Part shown: positions 42,017 through 51,200 of the stretch, piece after piece | How the letters are laid out: each line of letters begins with the position of its first letter | How positions within the stretch are numbered: position 1 is the stretch's first letter | Origin: Pseudonocardia autotrophica | GTDB taxonomy: Bacteria > Actinomycetota > Actinomycetes > Mycobacteriales > Pseudonocardiaceae | Assembly: GCF_000717175.1 (NCBI RefSeq) | Contig: NZ_JNYD01000031.1 | Coordinates: 1 to 64,000, forward strand | Direction of reading: 5' to 3' | DNA length: 64,000 nucleotides | Notes under the pieces: model-generated | The model's database searches: none | What the model was told of the DNA's origin: nothing | The model's input: the letters and a program-made list of their open reading frames with translations, nothing else | Program-made: the position numbers and the translations under genes

Positions 42017-43230
42017 TTCTGCGTCCCCACCTTCAGCTCGCGGAACGGCACGCCCTTGTCCACCGACGGCTCCTTCGGCAGGCCGAGGACCCGCTCGCCG
42101 ATGATCCCGCGCTGGATCTCGTTGGTCCCGCCCGCGATGCTCGACGACGGCGTGGAGTTGATCCCCAGCGCCACCGCGGCCCCGGTGGTGTCCTCCGGGT
42201 CCCAGGCCACGATCTCCGGCCCGGCGATCTCGCCGACGGTGTCGACGGCCAGTCGCGCCAGCATCGAGCCGGCCAGCTTCGCGACGGAGCCGCGGGCCCC
42301 GGGCGCGATGCCCGCCGCGGCCTCCTGGCGCAGCCGGACGTTGAACAGCTCCAGCACGCGCTCGCGGGCGTACAGCTCGGCCAGCCGCTCCCGCGTGGCC
42401 GGCTCGCCCGACACGCCCAGCCGCTGCGCCAGCGCGGCGATCGCGGTGAAGTCGAGCGGGTTGGTCTTGGGCCGGCGCCGCGACCCGATGGAGACGCGCT
42501 CGTGGCCCAGCATCGTCACGGCGGCGTGCCACCCGCCGTTGACCTCGCCGATCACCGCGTCGGCGGGGATCCGGACGGAGTCGAAGTAGATCTCGTTGAA
42601 CGGCGCCCGGCCGGACATGTCCTTGAGCGGCCGCACGGTGACGCCCGGCGCGTGCATGTCCACCACGAACATCGTGAGCCCGGAGTGCTTGGGCCGGTCG
42701 GGGTCGGTGCGGGCGAGGAGCGCGCCGAAGTCCGCCCACTGGGCGTTGGTGGTCCACACCTTCTGCCCGTCGACGACCCACGAGTCGCCGTCGAGGACCG
42801 CGCGAGTCTGCAGGCTCGCGACGTCCGACCCCGCGCCCGGCTCGGAGAACAGCTGGCACCAGATGTCCTCGCCGCGCAGCAGCCGCGGCAGGTAGCGGGT
42901 GCGCTGCTCGGGCGTGCCCAGGTCGTTGACGGTGGGGCCGCACATGCCCATCCCGATCGTGAACGGGTAGGTCGGCAGCTCGTACTCGGCCTCCTCGTCG
43001 GAGAAGGCCTGCTGGTAGGCCGTGGAGAGGCCGCGGCCGCCCACGTCCTGCGGCCAGGTGATGCCGGCGAACCCGGCGTCGTACAGCGCGGCCTGGAAGG
43101 CGCGCGCGGCCTCGATGTCGGTGACCGGCGACGGGGCCGGCGCGTGCTCGCGCAGCCAGGCTCGCGCCTGCTCGCGGAACGCGTCGAGATCGGGGGGGCT
43201 CCCCGTCGCGATGGTGGTCGCCGCAGTCAT
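42013..43230 (-). CDS. Acyl-CoA dehydrogenase, long subunit (heteromeric pair)
   Basis: 405 residues. Clear ACAD features: QLFSEPGAGSDVASLQT (FAD/substrate), VDGQKVWTTNAQWADF, HERVSIGSRRRPKTN, and the C-terminal SSSIAGGTNEIQRGIIGERVLGLP. It is the first gene of a coupled operon with the short dehydrogenase and two crotonases, GGGAGGT upstream of ATG. It should oxidise an acyl-CoA at alpha-beta. A TetR-type box lies in the divergent promoter region shared with the regulator. Confidence 0.9.
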   Translation of the reverse strand: MTAATTIATGSPPDLDAFREQARAWLREHAPAPSPVTDIEAARAFQAALYDAGFAGITWPQDVGGRGLSTAYQQAFSDEEAEYELPTYPFTIGMGMCGPTVNDLGTPEQRTRYLPRLLRGEDIWCQLFSEPGAGSDVASLQTRAVLDGDSWVVDGQKVWTTNAQWADFGALLARTDPDRPKHSGLTMFVVDMHAPGVTVRPLKDMSGRAPFNEIYFDSVRIPADAVIGEVNGGWHAAVTMLGHERVSIGSRRRPKTNPLDFTAIAALAQRLGVSGEPATRERLAELYARERVLELFNVRLRQEAAAGIAPGARGSVAKLAGSMLARLAVDTVGEIAGPEIVAWDPEDTTGAAVALGINSTPSSSIAGGTNEIQRGIIGERVLGLPKEPSVDKGVPFRELKVGTQK

Positions 43231-43264
43231 CCGCTTACCTCCCGGCGTCGCTGGCGGACCTTTG

Positions 43265-43278
43265 AACGATCACTCGTT
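43265..43278. promoter_or_regulatory. TetR-type inverted repeat between ACAD operon and regulator
   Basis: AACGATCACTCGTT: AACGA and TCGTT separated by 4 nt, 35 bp upstream of the dehydrogenase ATG and 58 bp upstream of the TetR start. Related to boxes at 44003, 49329 and 61434. Confidence 0.6.
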
Positions 43279-43335
43279 AAGTTAACACCGCCGTGGAGCC
43301 GCCAGAAGGGGCATCCGGGCCTTATCCTCTCCGAT

Positions 43336-43956
43336 GTGAGCACCGCAGTAGACCGATCGCCCGAGGGCGGACCGATCCCCCGTGGCGGCGGCCGCGAGGC
43401 GATCGCGGCGGCCGCGCGCGAGGTCTTCGAGCAGCGCGGGTACCACGGCGCGTCGATCCGGGACATCGCCAAGCGCGCCGGGTTGTCCCTGTCGGCGCTC
43501 TACTACTGGCACCCGAGCAAGCAGGACCTGCTCGCGGCGCTCATCGAGGAGAACACCCTCGACTACTTCCGCCGCTGCGACGAGGCGCTCGCCTCCGCCG
43601 GGGAGGATCCGGCGGAGCGGCTGCGCGCCCTGGTCAAGGCCACGGTCGAGTACCGGGTGCAGCGGCAGACGGAGAGCAACATCTCCTCCCGGGAGTGGCG
43701 CAACCTCGAGCCCGCCCACGAGGAGCGGCTCGCCGGCCTGCGCACCAAGGCCAGCACGATCTGGTCGGACATCGTCGACGCCGGCGTCGAGCAGGGCACC
43801 TTCCGCTGCGAGCACCCCGCCGACGCCCGGCGCGCCGCGCAGGCCGCCTGCAACGCGATCGCCCAGTGGTACGACCCCGGGGGCCCGGTGACGATGGAGG
43901 AGCTCGTCGAGCACTACACCCTCATCGTCATGCGGATCGTCGACCACCCGGCCTGA
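43336..43956 (+). CDS. TetR/AcrR-family transcriptional regulator
   Basis: 206 residues from GTG. The HTH is at about 18-65 (REAIAAAAREVFEQRGYHGASIRDIAKRAGLSLSALYYWHPSKQDLL), followed by the helical ligand domain (WRNLEPAHEERLAGLRTKASTIWSDIV). It resembles the KstR2/FadR-like regulators that respond to acyl-CoAs. Divergent from the acyl-CoA dehydrogenase operon, with a shared inverted repeat at 43265. Confidence 0.92.
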   Translation: MSTAVDRSPEGGPIPRGGGREAIAAAAREVFEQRGYHGASIRDIAKRAGLSLSALYYWHPSKQDLLAALIEENTLDYFRRCDEALASAGEDPAERLRALVKATVEYRVQRQTESNISSREWRNLEPAHEERLAGLRTKASTIWSDIVDAGVEQGTFRCEHPADARRAAQAACNAIAQWYDPGGPVTMEELVEHYTLIVMRIVDHPA

Positions 43957-44002
43957 TCCCGGTCCATCGAGGACGTCACAGCTCCGGGGACTCCCGATCA
44001 CC

Positions 44003-44034
44003 GGCGAACTGAATGTACGATCGTTCAGTTCGCC
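44003..44034. promoter_or_regulatory. Composite palindrome upstream of thiolase gene
   Basis: Arms GGCGAACTGAA / TTCAGTTCGCC (11 bp, perfect) flanking TGTACGATCG; the centre contains ACGATCGT plus TTCA, like the TetR boxes nearby. It ends 28 bp before the thiolase GTG. Confidence 0.6.
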
Positions 44035-44061
44035 GAATCCGCAGCGCAGGGGAGTCCTCCG

Positions 44062-45204
44062 GTGGCAGAAGCCTTCATCGTCGGTGCCGTCCGCACACCC
44101 GTCGGGACACGCAAGGGAGCCCTCGCCGGGGTGCACCCGGCCGACCTCGGCGCACACGTGCTGCGCGAGCTCGTCGAGCGGACGGGCGTCGACCCGGCCG
44201 CCGTCGAGGACGTGATCATGGGGTGCGTCAGCCAGACGGGCGCCCAGGCGGGCGACATCGCCCGCACCGCCTGGCTCTCGGCCGGGCTGCCGCAGAGCGT
44301 GCCCGGCGTGACCATCGACCGGCAGTGCGGCTCGTCGCAGCAGGCGCTGCACTTCGCCGCCCAGGGCGTGATGTCCGGGACCCAGGACCTGGTCGTCGCC
44401 GCCGGCGTCGAGCAGATGGCCATGGTCCCGATGACGGCCAACGGGATCGTCAACAAGGAGCTGGGCACCTCCACCAAGGGCCAGGGCTGGATCGACCGCT
44501 ACGGCGACCAGGAGATCTCGCAGTTCCGCGGCGCCCAGCTGATCACCGAGAAGTGGGGCTTCACCCGCGAGGACCTCGAGAAGTTCTCGCTGGAGAGCCA
44601 CCGGCGCGCGATCGCCGCGATCGACGAGGGCCGCTTCCGCGACCAGATCGCCCCGCTCGCCGGGCTGGACACGGACGAGGGCGCCCGCCGCGACACCTCG
44701 CTGGAGAAGCTCGCCGGGCTGAAGCCGCTCCGCGAGGGCTGGGCGATCACCGCCGGCGTCGCGAGCCAGATCTCCATCGGCGCGGCCGCGCTGCTGGTGG
44801 CGTCGGAGGACGCGGTCCGCCGCTTCTCGCTCACCCCGCTCGCCCGGGTGCACACCCTCGCCGTGGTCGGCGACGACCCGGTCTACATGCTGACCGGTCC
44901 GATCCCGGCCACCCAGGCGGCGCTGAAGCGGTCCGGGCTGGGCATCGACGAGATCGACACCTTCGAGATCAACGAGGCCTTCGCGCCCGTCGTGCTCGCG
45001 TGGGCGCAGGACACCGGCGCCGACCTGGCGAAGACCAACCCCAACGGCGGCGCGATCGCCCTCGGCCACCCGCTCGGCGGCACCGGCGCGATCCTGGCCA
45101 CCAAGATGATCCACGAGCTGCACCGCACCGGCGGCCGCTACGGCCTGCAGTCCATGTGCGAGGGCGGCGGCCAGGCCAACGCCACCATCCTCGAGCGCGT
45201 CTGA
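44062..45204 (+). CDS. Acetyl-CoA acetyltransferase (thiolase)
   Basis: 380 residues from GTG. Catalytic Cys89 lies in IDRQCGSSQQA, His336 in ALGHPLGGTGA and Cys366 in SMCEGGGQAN, the full thiolase triad; NEAFAPV is also present. It cleaves 3-ketoacyl-CoA with CoA or condenses two acetyl-CoA. It completes the beta-oxidation set formed by the divergent dehydrogenase/crotonase operon. The long palindrome just upstream suggests TetR control. Confidence 0.93.
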   Translation: MAEAFIVGAVRTPVGTRKGALAGVHPADLGAHVLRELVERTGVDPAAVEDVIMGCVSQTGAQAGDIARTAWLSAGLPQSVPGVTIDRQCGSSQQALHFAAQGVMSGTQDLVVAAGVEQMAMVPMTANGIVNKELGTSTKGQGWIDRYGDQEISQFRGAQLITEKWGFTREDLEKFSLESHRRAIAAIDEGRFRDQIAPLAGLDTDEGARRDTSLEKLAGLKPLREGWAITAGVASQISIGAAALLVASEDAVRRFSLTPLARVHTLAVVGDDPVYMLTGPIPATQAALKRSGLGIDEIDTFEINEAFAPVVLAWAQDTGADLAKTNPNGGAIALGHPLGGTGAILATKMIHELHRTGGRYGLQSMCEGGGQANATILERV

Positions 45205-45222
45205 CCCGGACCCCGACTCGGC

Positions 45223-45265
45223 GAACGGCGCTCTCGCTCGGATCTGCCGAGCGGGAGCGCCGTTC
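45223..45265 (+). terminator. Hairpin after the thiolase gene
   Basis: Arms GAACGGCGCTCTCGCTCGG / CCGAGCGGGAGCGCCGTTC (19 bp, one mismatch) around 5 nt, 19 nt after the stop. Its left arm is almost identical to an arm of the hairpin at 56879-56920, so it belongs to a repeated terminator family. Confidence 0.78.
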
Positions 45266-45280
45266 GTGCGTCCAGGCCTC

Positions 45281-45320
45281 GTGAGTGGCGATAGTCGCCA
45301 TAGCGACTATCGCCACTCAC
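45281..45320. repeat. 40-bp dispersed palindrome, copy 3
   Basis: Perfect arms GTGAGTGGCGATAGTCGC / GCGACTATCGCCACTCAC (18 bp) around CATA, between the convergent thiolase and oppF genes. Compared with copy 1, one A-T pair of the stem is changed to G-C on both arms. Confidence 0.8.
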
Positions 45321-45326
45321 AGGGGC

Positions 45327-46358
45327 TCAGGTGTGGAGGTGGCAGCGCACCGTGCCGCCACCGGGGGCGGTGACGACGGGCGGGGCCTCGACCTTGCAGA
45401 CGTCCATCACGTGGGGGCAGCGGGTGTGGAAGGCGCAGCCCGACGGAGGGTTGGCTGCGTCGGGCACCTCGCCGCGCAGCACGATCCGTTCCCGCTCCCG
45501 CTGCCGGCGCGGGTTCGGCACCGGCACGGCCGAGAGCAGCGCCTCGGTGTAGGGGTGCGCCGGCCGGTCGAAGAGCCGGTCGGTCGGCGCCGTCTCGACG
45601 ATCTCGCCGAGGTACATCACCGCCACCCGGTGCGCGATGTGCCGGACGACGGCGAGGTCGTGCGCGATGAACAGGTACGACAGCCCGAACTCGGCCTGCA
45701 GGTCCTCGAGCAGGTTGAGGATCTGGTTCTGGGTGGAGACGTCGAGCGCGCTGACCGCCTCGTCGCACACCAGCAGCCGCGGGTTGAGTGCGATGGCCCG
45801 CGCGATCGCCAGCCGCTGCCGCTGCCCGCCGGAGAACTCGTACGGGTAGCGCTGGGCGTACGTCGCCGACAGCCCGACGTGCTCGAGCAGGTCCCCCACC
45901 CGGGTCGAGCGCTCGGACCGGGACAGCGACTCGTGGACGTCGAGCGGCTCGCCGATGCTCTCCCCCACCACCATCGCGGGGTCGAGCGACGAGTACGGGT
46001 CCTGGAACACCATCTGCATCCGCCGCCGGGCCAGCCGCAGGTCGCCGCGGCCGAGGGCGGTGATCTCCTCGCCGTCGAGCCGGACCGAGCCGGCCGTCGG
46101 CTCGACGAGCCGCAGCATGGCCCGCCCCGTCGTCGACTTGCCCGAGCCGGACTCGCCGACCAGCCCGAGCGTCTCGCGCTCGCCGATCTCCAGGCTCACC
46201 CCGCGCACCGCGCGCAGGGTGCCGCCGCGGCCGAGGATCCCGCCCCGCAGCCGGAAGTCGACGGTCAGGTCCTCCACCTCGGCGACCGGGCCGGCGGGGT
46301 CCGCCCGCGGCGAGACGGACCCAGACGTGGATTGGGACGCGTTCACCGCGTTCGTCAT
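45327..46358 (-). CDS. Oligopeptide-type ABC transporter ATPase (OppF)
   Basis: 343 residues. Walker A GESGSGKST near residue 68, Q-loop VFQDPYSSLDP, signature EFSGGQRQRLAIARA, Walker B LLVCDEAVSALDV, and the C-terminal oligo_HPY zinc/iron-like cluster (CAFHTRCPHVMDVCK). Start ATG overlaps the oppD stop by 4 nt. It pairs with OppD to energise import. The N-terminal ~25 residues are Ser/Ala-rich and may not be structured. Confidence 0.92.
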   Translation of the reverse strand: MTNAVNASQSTSGSVSPRADPAGPVAEVEDLTVDFRLRGGILGRGGTLRAVRGVSLEIGERETLGLVGESGSGKSTTGRAMLRLVEPTAGSVRLDGEEITALGRGDLRLARRRMQMVFQDPYSSLDPAMVVGESIGEPLDVHESLSRSERSTRVGDLLEHVGLSATYAQRYPYEFSGGQRQRLAIARAIALNPRLLVCDEAVSALDVSTQNQILNLLEDLQAEFGLSYLFIAHDLAVVRHIAHRVAVMYLGEIVETAPTDRLFDRPAHPYTEALLSAVPVPNPRRQRERERIVLRGEVPDAANPPSGCAFHTRCPHVMDVCKVEAPPVVTAPGGGTVRCHLHT

Positions 46359-47347
46359 GCGCTCCCCTTCAGGGCCAGTTCGGACACGCGCAGGCACCGG
46401 CTGGTGCCGCCCTCGGCGAGCGGGTGCTCGGCGACGGCGGTGTCCCGGCAGGCGTCGACGACGTGCCCGCACCGCGGGTGGAACCGGCAGCCGGCGGGCA
46501 TCGCACCCGCGGGCGGGGTGGAGCCGGGGATCGTGGCCAGCCGCCCCGACCGGGCCGTGAGCTGCGGCATCGCCGACAGCAGCGCCTCGGTGTAGGGGTG
46601 GCGCGGGTGCTCGTAGAGCGCGTCGACCCCGGCCCGCTCCACGACCTGCCCGGCGTACATGACCACGGCGCGGTCGCAGATGTCGGCGACCACCCCGAGG
46701 TCGTGGGTCACGAACACCACCGCGGTGCCGAACTCGTCCCGCATGGCGCGCAACAGGTCCAGCACCTGGGCCTGGATCGTCACGTCGAGGGCGGTCGTCG
46801 GCTCGTCGGCGATCACCAGCTTGGGCTCGCAGGACAGCGCCATCGCGATCATCACGCGCTGCCGCATGCCGCCCGAGAACTCGTGCGGGTAGCTGCGGGC
46901 GCGCCGCTCCGCGTGCGGGATGCCGACGGTCGAGAGCACCTCGACCGCGCGGGCCCAGGCGGCCCGTTTCGACCCGCCGCGGTGCCGCCGCACCACCTCC
47001 GCGATCTGGTCCCCGACCCGGAACGCCGGGTCGAGGCTGGTCATGGGCTCCTGGAAGATCATGGACAGCTCGTCGCCGCGGAGCGCCTCCATCTTCCGGC
47101 GCGGCAGCCCGACGAGCTCGCGGCCGTCGAGCCGGATGCTGCCGGCGGTGATCCGCGCGGACTCGGGGGGCAGCAGCCCGAGCACGGTGAGGCTGGTGAC
47201 GGTCTTGCCGGAGCCGGACTCGCCGACCAGCCCGACCGTCTCGCCGCGGTCGACGGTGAACGACACGCCGTCGAGCACCTGTACCCAGCCCCGGTCGGTG
47301 GCGAACTCGACCTCCAGGCCCTCCACCACGAGGAGCGGTTCGGTCAC
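46355..47347 (-). CDS. Oligopeptide-type ABC transporter ATPase (OppD)
   Basis: 330 residues. Walker A GESGSGKTV, Q-loop IFQEPMTSLDP, signature EFSGGMRQRVMIAMAL, Walker B LVIADEPTTALDV, H-loop VTHDLGVV, and a C-terminal CRFHPRCGHVVDACR cysteine motif. Overlaps both neighbours by 4 nt. It is part of the OppB-C-D-F operon opposite four substrate-binding proteins. Confidence 0.92.
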   Translation of the reverse strand: MTEPLLVVEGLEVEFATDRGWVQVLDGVSFTVDRGETVGLVGESGSGKTVTSLTVLGLLPPESARITAGSIRLDGRELVGLPRRKMEALRGDELSMIFQEPMTSLDPAFRVGDQIAEVVRRHRGGSKRAAWARAVEVLSTVGIPHAERRARSYPHEFSGGMRQRVMIAMALSCEPKLVIADEPTTALDVTIQAQVLDLLRAMRDEFGTAVVFVTHDLGVVADICDRAVVMYAGQVVERAGVDALYEHPRHPYTEALLSAMPQLTARSGRLATIPGSTPPAGAMPAGCRFHPRCGHVVDACRDTAVAEHPLAEGGTSRCLRVSELALKGSA

Positions 47348-48237
47348 GACCCCCTCCGGATCTCCCGGCCGAGCGAGTCCCGCAGGCCGTCGCCGAGGAT
47401 GTTGAACGCGAGCACGGTCAGGGCGATGAGCAGGCCCGGGAACACCGTCAGCCAGGGCGCGGTGGCGGTGTAGCGGAAGCCGCGCTCGATCATCGAGCCC
47501 CAGCTCGCGTCGGGCGGCTGCACGCCGAGCCCCAGGAAGCTCAGGCTCGCCTCGGCGAGCATCGCCATCGCCGCCGTGAGCGAGATCTGCACGATCAGCG
47601 GCGAGAGCGCGTTGGGCAGCACGTGCCGGAGGATCACCCGCGGTGTCGGGGTGCCGATCGAGCGCGAGGCCTCGACGAAGGTCTCCTCGCGGATCGACAG
47701 CACCGTGCCGCGGACCAGCCGGACGAACCGCGGTGCGAAGATCACGCCGATCACGAACATCGCGTTGGTCAGGCTCGGGCCGAGCACGCCGACGAAGGCG
47801 ATCGCGAGGATCAGCGGCGGGAAGCTCATCAGCGCGTCGGTGAGCCGCATGATCACCGCGTCGACCTTGCGGCCGGCGTATCCCGCGATCAGCCCCGGGA
47901 TCACGCCGAGCACCACCGCGACGCCCACGGCCTGGGCCGCGGCGACCAGCGAGACCCGGCCGGCGTAGAGGGCGCGGCTGAACACGTCCCGGCCCAGGTC
48001 GTCCGTGCCCAGGATGTGCCCGCCACCGGGCTGCTGCAGCACCGAGCCCAGGTTCTGGGCCAGCGGGTCGTGCGTGGCCAGCAGCGGGGCGAGCGCCGCC
48101 GCGAGGACGACGAGGACCAGGTAGACCAGGGCGGCGAGGGCGAGCTTCTGCCGCCGGAAGCGGCGCACGAAGCGCGCCCGGGCGCTGGGTTCGGGCGGCG
48201 CGAGCGCCTCGCGCCGGTCGAGGGCGGTGGCCGTCAC
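47344..48237 (-). CDS. Oligopeptide-type ABC transporter permease (OppC)
   Basis: 297 residues from GTG 48237 (GTGA overlap with oppB). It has the OppC_N segment (FRRQKLALAALVYLVLVVLAAALAPLLA), six membrane helices, HPLG-like ILGTDDLGRDVFSRALYAGR, and the coupling loop EASRSIGTPTPRVILRHVLPNALSPLIV. It forms the membrane channel with OppB. Confidence 0.92.
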   Translation of the reverse strand: MTATALDRREALAPPEPSARARFVRRFRRQKLALAALVYLVLVVLAAALAPLLATHDPLAQNLGSVLQQPGGGHILGTDDLGRDVFSRALYAGRVSLVAAAQAVGVAVVLGVIPGLIAGYAGRKVDAVIMRLTDALMSFPPLILAIAFVGVLGPSLTNAMFVIGVIFAPRFVRLVRGTVLSIREETFVEASRSIGTPTPRVILRHVLPNALSPLIVQISLTAAMAMLAEASLSFLGLGVQPPDASWGSMIERGFRYTATAPWLTVFPGLLIALTVLAFNILGDGLRDSLGREIRRGS

Positions 48238-49178
48238 GCCTGCCTCACCTTCGGGTTGAGCCAGCCGTAGGACAGGTCCACGACCAGGTTCACGAGCATC
48301 ACGATCAGGGCTGCGACGACGACGATCCCCTGGATCATCGGGATGTCCCGCTGCAGCACGGCGCGGATCGCCAGGTCGCCGAGCCCGGGCAGGCCGAACA
48401 CCCGCTCGACGATCACGGAGCCGCCGAGCAGGAAGCCGACCTGGAAGCCGATCACCGTGACCACCGGCACGGCGGCGTTCTTCATCCCGTGCTTGAGGAC
48501 CACGGCGCGCCCGCTGAGCCCGTTGGCCCGGGCGGTGCGGATGAAGTCCTGCTGGAGGGTGTCGGTGAGCGACCCGCGCAGCTGGCGGGTGATCTCGGCG
48601 GCCACCGCGGTGCCGAGGGTGATGCCGGGCAGGACCAGGCCGCGGGCCCAGGCGCCGACGCCCTCGGAGATCGGCGTGTAGCCCACCGCCGGGAAGATCG
48701 GGAAGGCCAGCGCGAACGCCATGATCAGCAGGATCCCGACCCAGAAGTTGGGCAGGGAGATGCCGACGGAGGCGAAGAGCGTGGCTCCGCGGTCCTGCCA
48801 GCGGCCGCGCCGCAGTGCCGCAACCACACCGGCCGGCACGGCGATCAGCAGCGCGATCAGCATGGCGGCCAGGGTGAGCGCGAGCGTGACGGGGAACCGG
48901 CCGGCGATCGCGCCGGTCACGGACTCGTTGCTGAACAGCGAGCTGCCGAGGTCGCCGGTCAGGGCGTTGCCGGCCCAGGCGGCGTACTGGACGAGGACGG
49001 GGTCGTTCAGGCCGAGGCGTTCCCGGGTGGCGTCGATCTGCGCTTCGGTGGCGTTCTCGCCGGCGATCGTGATGGCCGGATCGCCCGGGATCATCAGGAC
49101 CAGCGCGAAGACGCCGAGGGACACGAGGAAGAGCAGCGGGACCATCATCAGGACACGCCGGACGGTGTACCGGAGCAC
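48234..49178 (-). CDS. Oligopeptide-type ABC transporter permease (OppB)
   Basis: 314 residues, first gene of the operon. N-terminal helix YTVRRVLMMVPLLFLVSLGVFALV, the long periplasmic loop with PGDPAITIAGENATEAQIDATRERLGLNDPV typical of OppB/DppB, and the coupling loop DFIRTARANGLSGRAVVLKHGMKNAAVPVV. It faces the four-gene substrate-binding protein array across a 438-bp region. Confidence 0.92.
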   Translation of the reverse strand: MLRYTVRRVLMMVPLLFLVSLGVFALVLMIPGDPAITIAGENATEAQIDATRERLGLNDPVLVQYAAWAGNALTGDLGSSLFSNESVTGAIAGRFPVTLALTLAAMLIALLIAVPAGVVAALRRGRWQDRGATLFASVGISLPNFWVGILLIMAFALAFPIFPAVGYTPISEGVGAWARGLVLPGITLGTAVAAEITRQLRGSLTDTLQQDFIRTARANGLSGRAVVLKHGMKNAAVPVVTVIGFQVGFLLGGSVIVERVFGLPGLGDLAIRAVLQRDIPMIQGIVVVAALIVMLVNLVVDLSYGWLNPKVRQA

Positions 49179-49616
49179 GGGCGGGCACCCTCCCAGCGGA
49201 CGGCGGTGTCGCGAGGGGAACTGCGACCGGGTGGTGGGGAAGAAGGATTCGGGATCGGTCGGGAAAAGGGCGCGGAGAATCGTCGTCCACGCCCGGGCAC
49301 GCCCCCGTCGCGCGGCACCTCCGCACTAAACGATCGTTCGGAAAGGTAGCAAGCGCCACACGGTCCGTCAACCGGCTCTTTACCAGGAACGCCGTCTGAG
49401 CTGGGAACCTACTCGGGCGTATCGCCGCCCCTTGACCTCCGCTTGACCCGAGTGGCCCATCAAGATCACCTTAGCGGCCGCCGACAATGCGGGGAAACGA
49501 CGACTTGTGAATCGCGGCGACTCGTGTTCAGAATGGCGCTGCGCCGGCACGTCCCCGGCGATCCCTCGTATTCTCGCGCCCCGCATCGTCGCGGGCCTGG
49601 AGAAGGTGGACCGCCC
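49179..49616. other. 438-bp divergent promoter region between oppB and the binding-protein array
   Basis: No gene is supported. It contains a TetR-like AACGATCGTT (49329-49338) about 150 bp upstream of oppB, and two TTGACC sequences near 49432-49450 that could serve as -35 elements for the array; no clear -10 follows. Confidence 0.55.
49329..49338. promoter_or_regulatory. TetR-type box AACGATCGTT in the opp promoter region
   Basis: Perfect 10-bp palindrome AACGATCGTT, matching the core of the boxes upstream of the thiolase and of the lactonase-like operon. Short, so chance occurrence is possible. Confidence 0.4.
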
Positions 49617-51200
49617 ATGCCGATCCGTCGTGTCCCGGCCGTGTTCACGGCCCTGCTGACCGCGTTGCTCGCGGTCGCCCTGGCCGGCTGCGCCCCGATC
49701 TCGCCGTCGGAGGGCGGCGGCGGTGCCTCCACCGCACCGGTCGCCCGGGAGGACCTCGACCCCGAGGCGACGATCCGGTACGCCGACGCCGTCGGCCCCA
49801 GCCGGTTCGACCCGCACCGCTCCACGAACGGCCAGGACATCCGCTACCTCGCCCCCGTGTACGACCGGCTCGTGCACCTGTCCTCGGCGGGCGACCCGAT
49901 CCCCGGGCTCGCCACGGCGTGGGAGTGGCAGGACGACGGCCTCGCGCTCCGGATGACGTTGCGGCAGAACGTCCGCTTCCACGACGGCGCCCCGTTCGAC
50001 TCGGCCGCGGTCAAGGCCAACATCGAGCGGGAGAAGACCGTCGAGGGCTCCTCGGTGGCCGCGGACCTCGCGAGCGTGACCTCGGTGGAGACGCCGGACC
50101 CGAACACGGTCGTGCTGCGCCTGTCGAAGCGCAACAGCATGCTGCTCGGCCTGCTCTCCCACCGCGCCGGCGCGATGGTGAGCCCCACGGCGTTCGACAA
50201 CCCCGATCTCGACCTCGCCCCGGTGGGCACCGGCATGTACAAGGTCACCTCGTACCGGCCGAACGACGTGATCGTCTACGAGCGCAACCCCGACTACTGG
50301 AACCGCGACGTCGTCGGCGCGAAGAGCATCGAGCTGCGCATCCTGCCCGACGAGGTCACCCGGATGAACGCGCTGCGCACCGGCGAGGTCGACGTCGCGC
50401 TGCTGTCGGGCCGGCTGGCCGGCGAGGCGAGCGGGCTGCCGGGCATGACGGTGCACCGCGACACCACGCTCACGTACCTGGTGCTGTACCTGAACCGGGC
50501 GCGCTCCGAGTTCGGCGACCCCAGGGTGCGCCAGGCGCTCAACTACGCGGTGAACCGCCAGGCGATCGCGCAGGGCATCTACTTCGGCGCCGCGCAGCCG
50601 ACCGTGCAGCCCTTCCCGCCGGACTACTACGCCTACAACCCCGCCTACCCCGGTGACTTCTACCCGCACGACCCGGCCAAGGCCCGGCAGCTGCTCGCCG
50701 AGGCGGGCCTGCCGAACGGGTTCGAGTTCGAGATGCTGGTGACCGCGCTGTCGACCTACACCCAGGCCGGCGAGGCGATCCAGCAGATGCTGGCCGAGGT
50801 CGGCATCAAGGCCAACATCCGCAACGTCGAGGCGGCCCAGACGGCCGACGTCTACTACCGCCAGCAGCAGGGCGACGCCCTGGTCTCGCAGTGGGGCGGC
50901 CGGCCGGACCCGTCGATGACCATCGACCTGCAGTTCACCTCCACCGGTTTCTCCAACCCCGGCCGCGTCACCACCCCGCGGCTCGAGGAGCTGCAGCGCA
51001 CCGCCCTCGACACCCTCGACCCGGACAAGCGCCGCGACACCATCCACCAGGAGGTCGGCGAGCTCGTCGACCAGGCCTTCCAGGTGCCGATCGTGCTCGA
51101 CGAGTCGGTCATCGCGACCAACCAGCGGATCGCCGGCTTCGAGCTGCTGGTGACCGGGCAGGTCGACTTCCAGAAGCTGGCCGTGAGGAAGCAGCAGTGA
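49617..51200 (+). CDS. ABC transporter substrate-binding lipoprotein, family 5 (array member 1)
   Basis: 527 residues. Sec-type signal peptide with lipobox LAGC (Cys25) followed by APISPSEGG; SBP_bac_5 domain with RFDPHRS, YDRLVHL, GLATAWEWQDDGLALRMTLRQNVRFHDGAPFD, and DPRVRQALNYAVNRQAIAQG. It binds a peptide-like or other ligand outside the membrane. First of four coupled paralogues; most distant from the others in sequence (KREKTVEG-type helix). Confidence 0.92.
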   Translation: MPIRRVPAVFTALLTALLAVALAGCAPISPSEGGGGASTAPVAREDLDPEATIRYADAVGPSRFDPHRSTNGQDIRYLAPVYDRLVHLSSAGDPIPGLATAWEWQDDGLALRMTLRQNVRFHDGAPFDSAAVKANIEREKTVEGSSVAADLASVTSVETPDPNTVVLRLSKRNSMLLGLLSHRAGAMVSPTAFDNPDLDLAPVGTGMYKVTSYRPNDVIVYERNPDYWNRDVVGAKSIELRILPDEVTRMNALRTGEVDVALLSGRLAGEASGLPGMTVHRDTTLTYLVLYLNRARSEFGDPRVRQALNYAVNRQAIAQGIYFGAAQPTVQPFPPDYYAYNPAYPGDFYPHDPAKARQLLAEAGLPNGFEFEMLVTALSTYTQAGEAIQQMLAEVGIKANIRNVEAAQTADVYYRQQQGDALVSQWGGRPDPSMTIDLQFTSTGFSNPGRVTTPRLEELQRTALDTLDPDKRRDTIHQEVGELVDQAFQVPIVLDESVIATNQRIAGFELLVTGQVDFQKLAVRKQQ

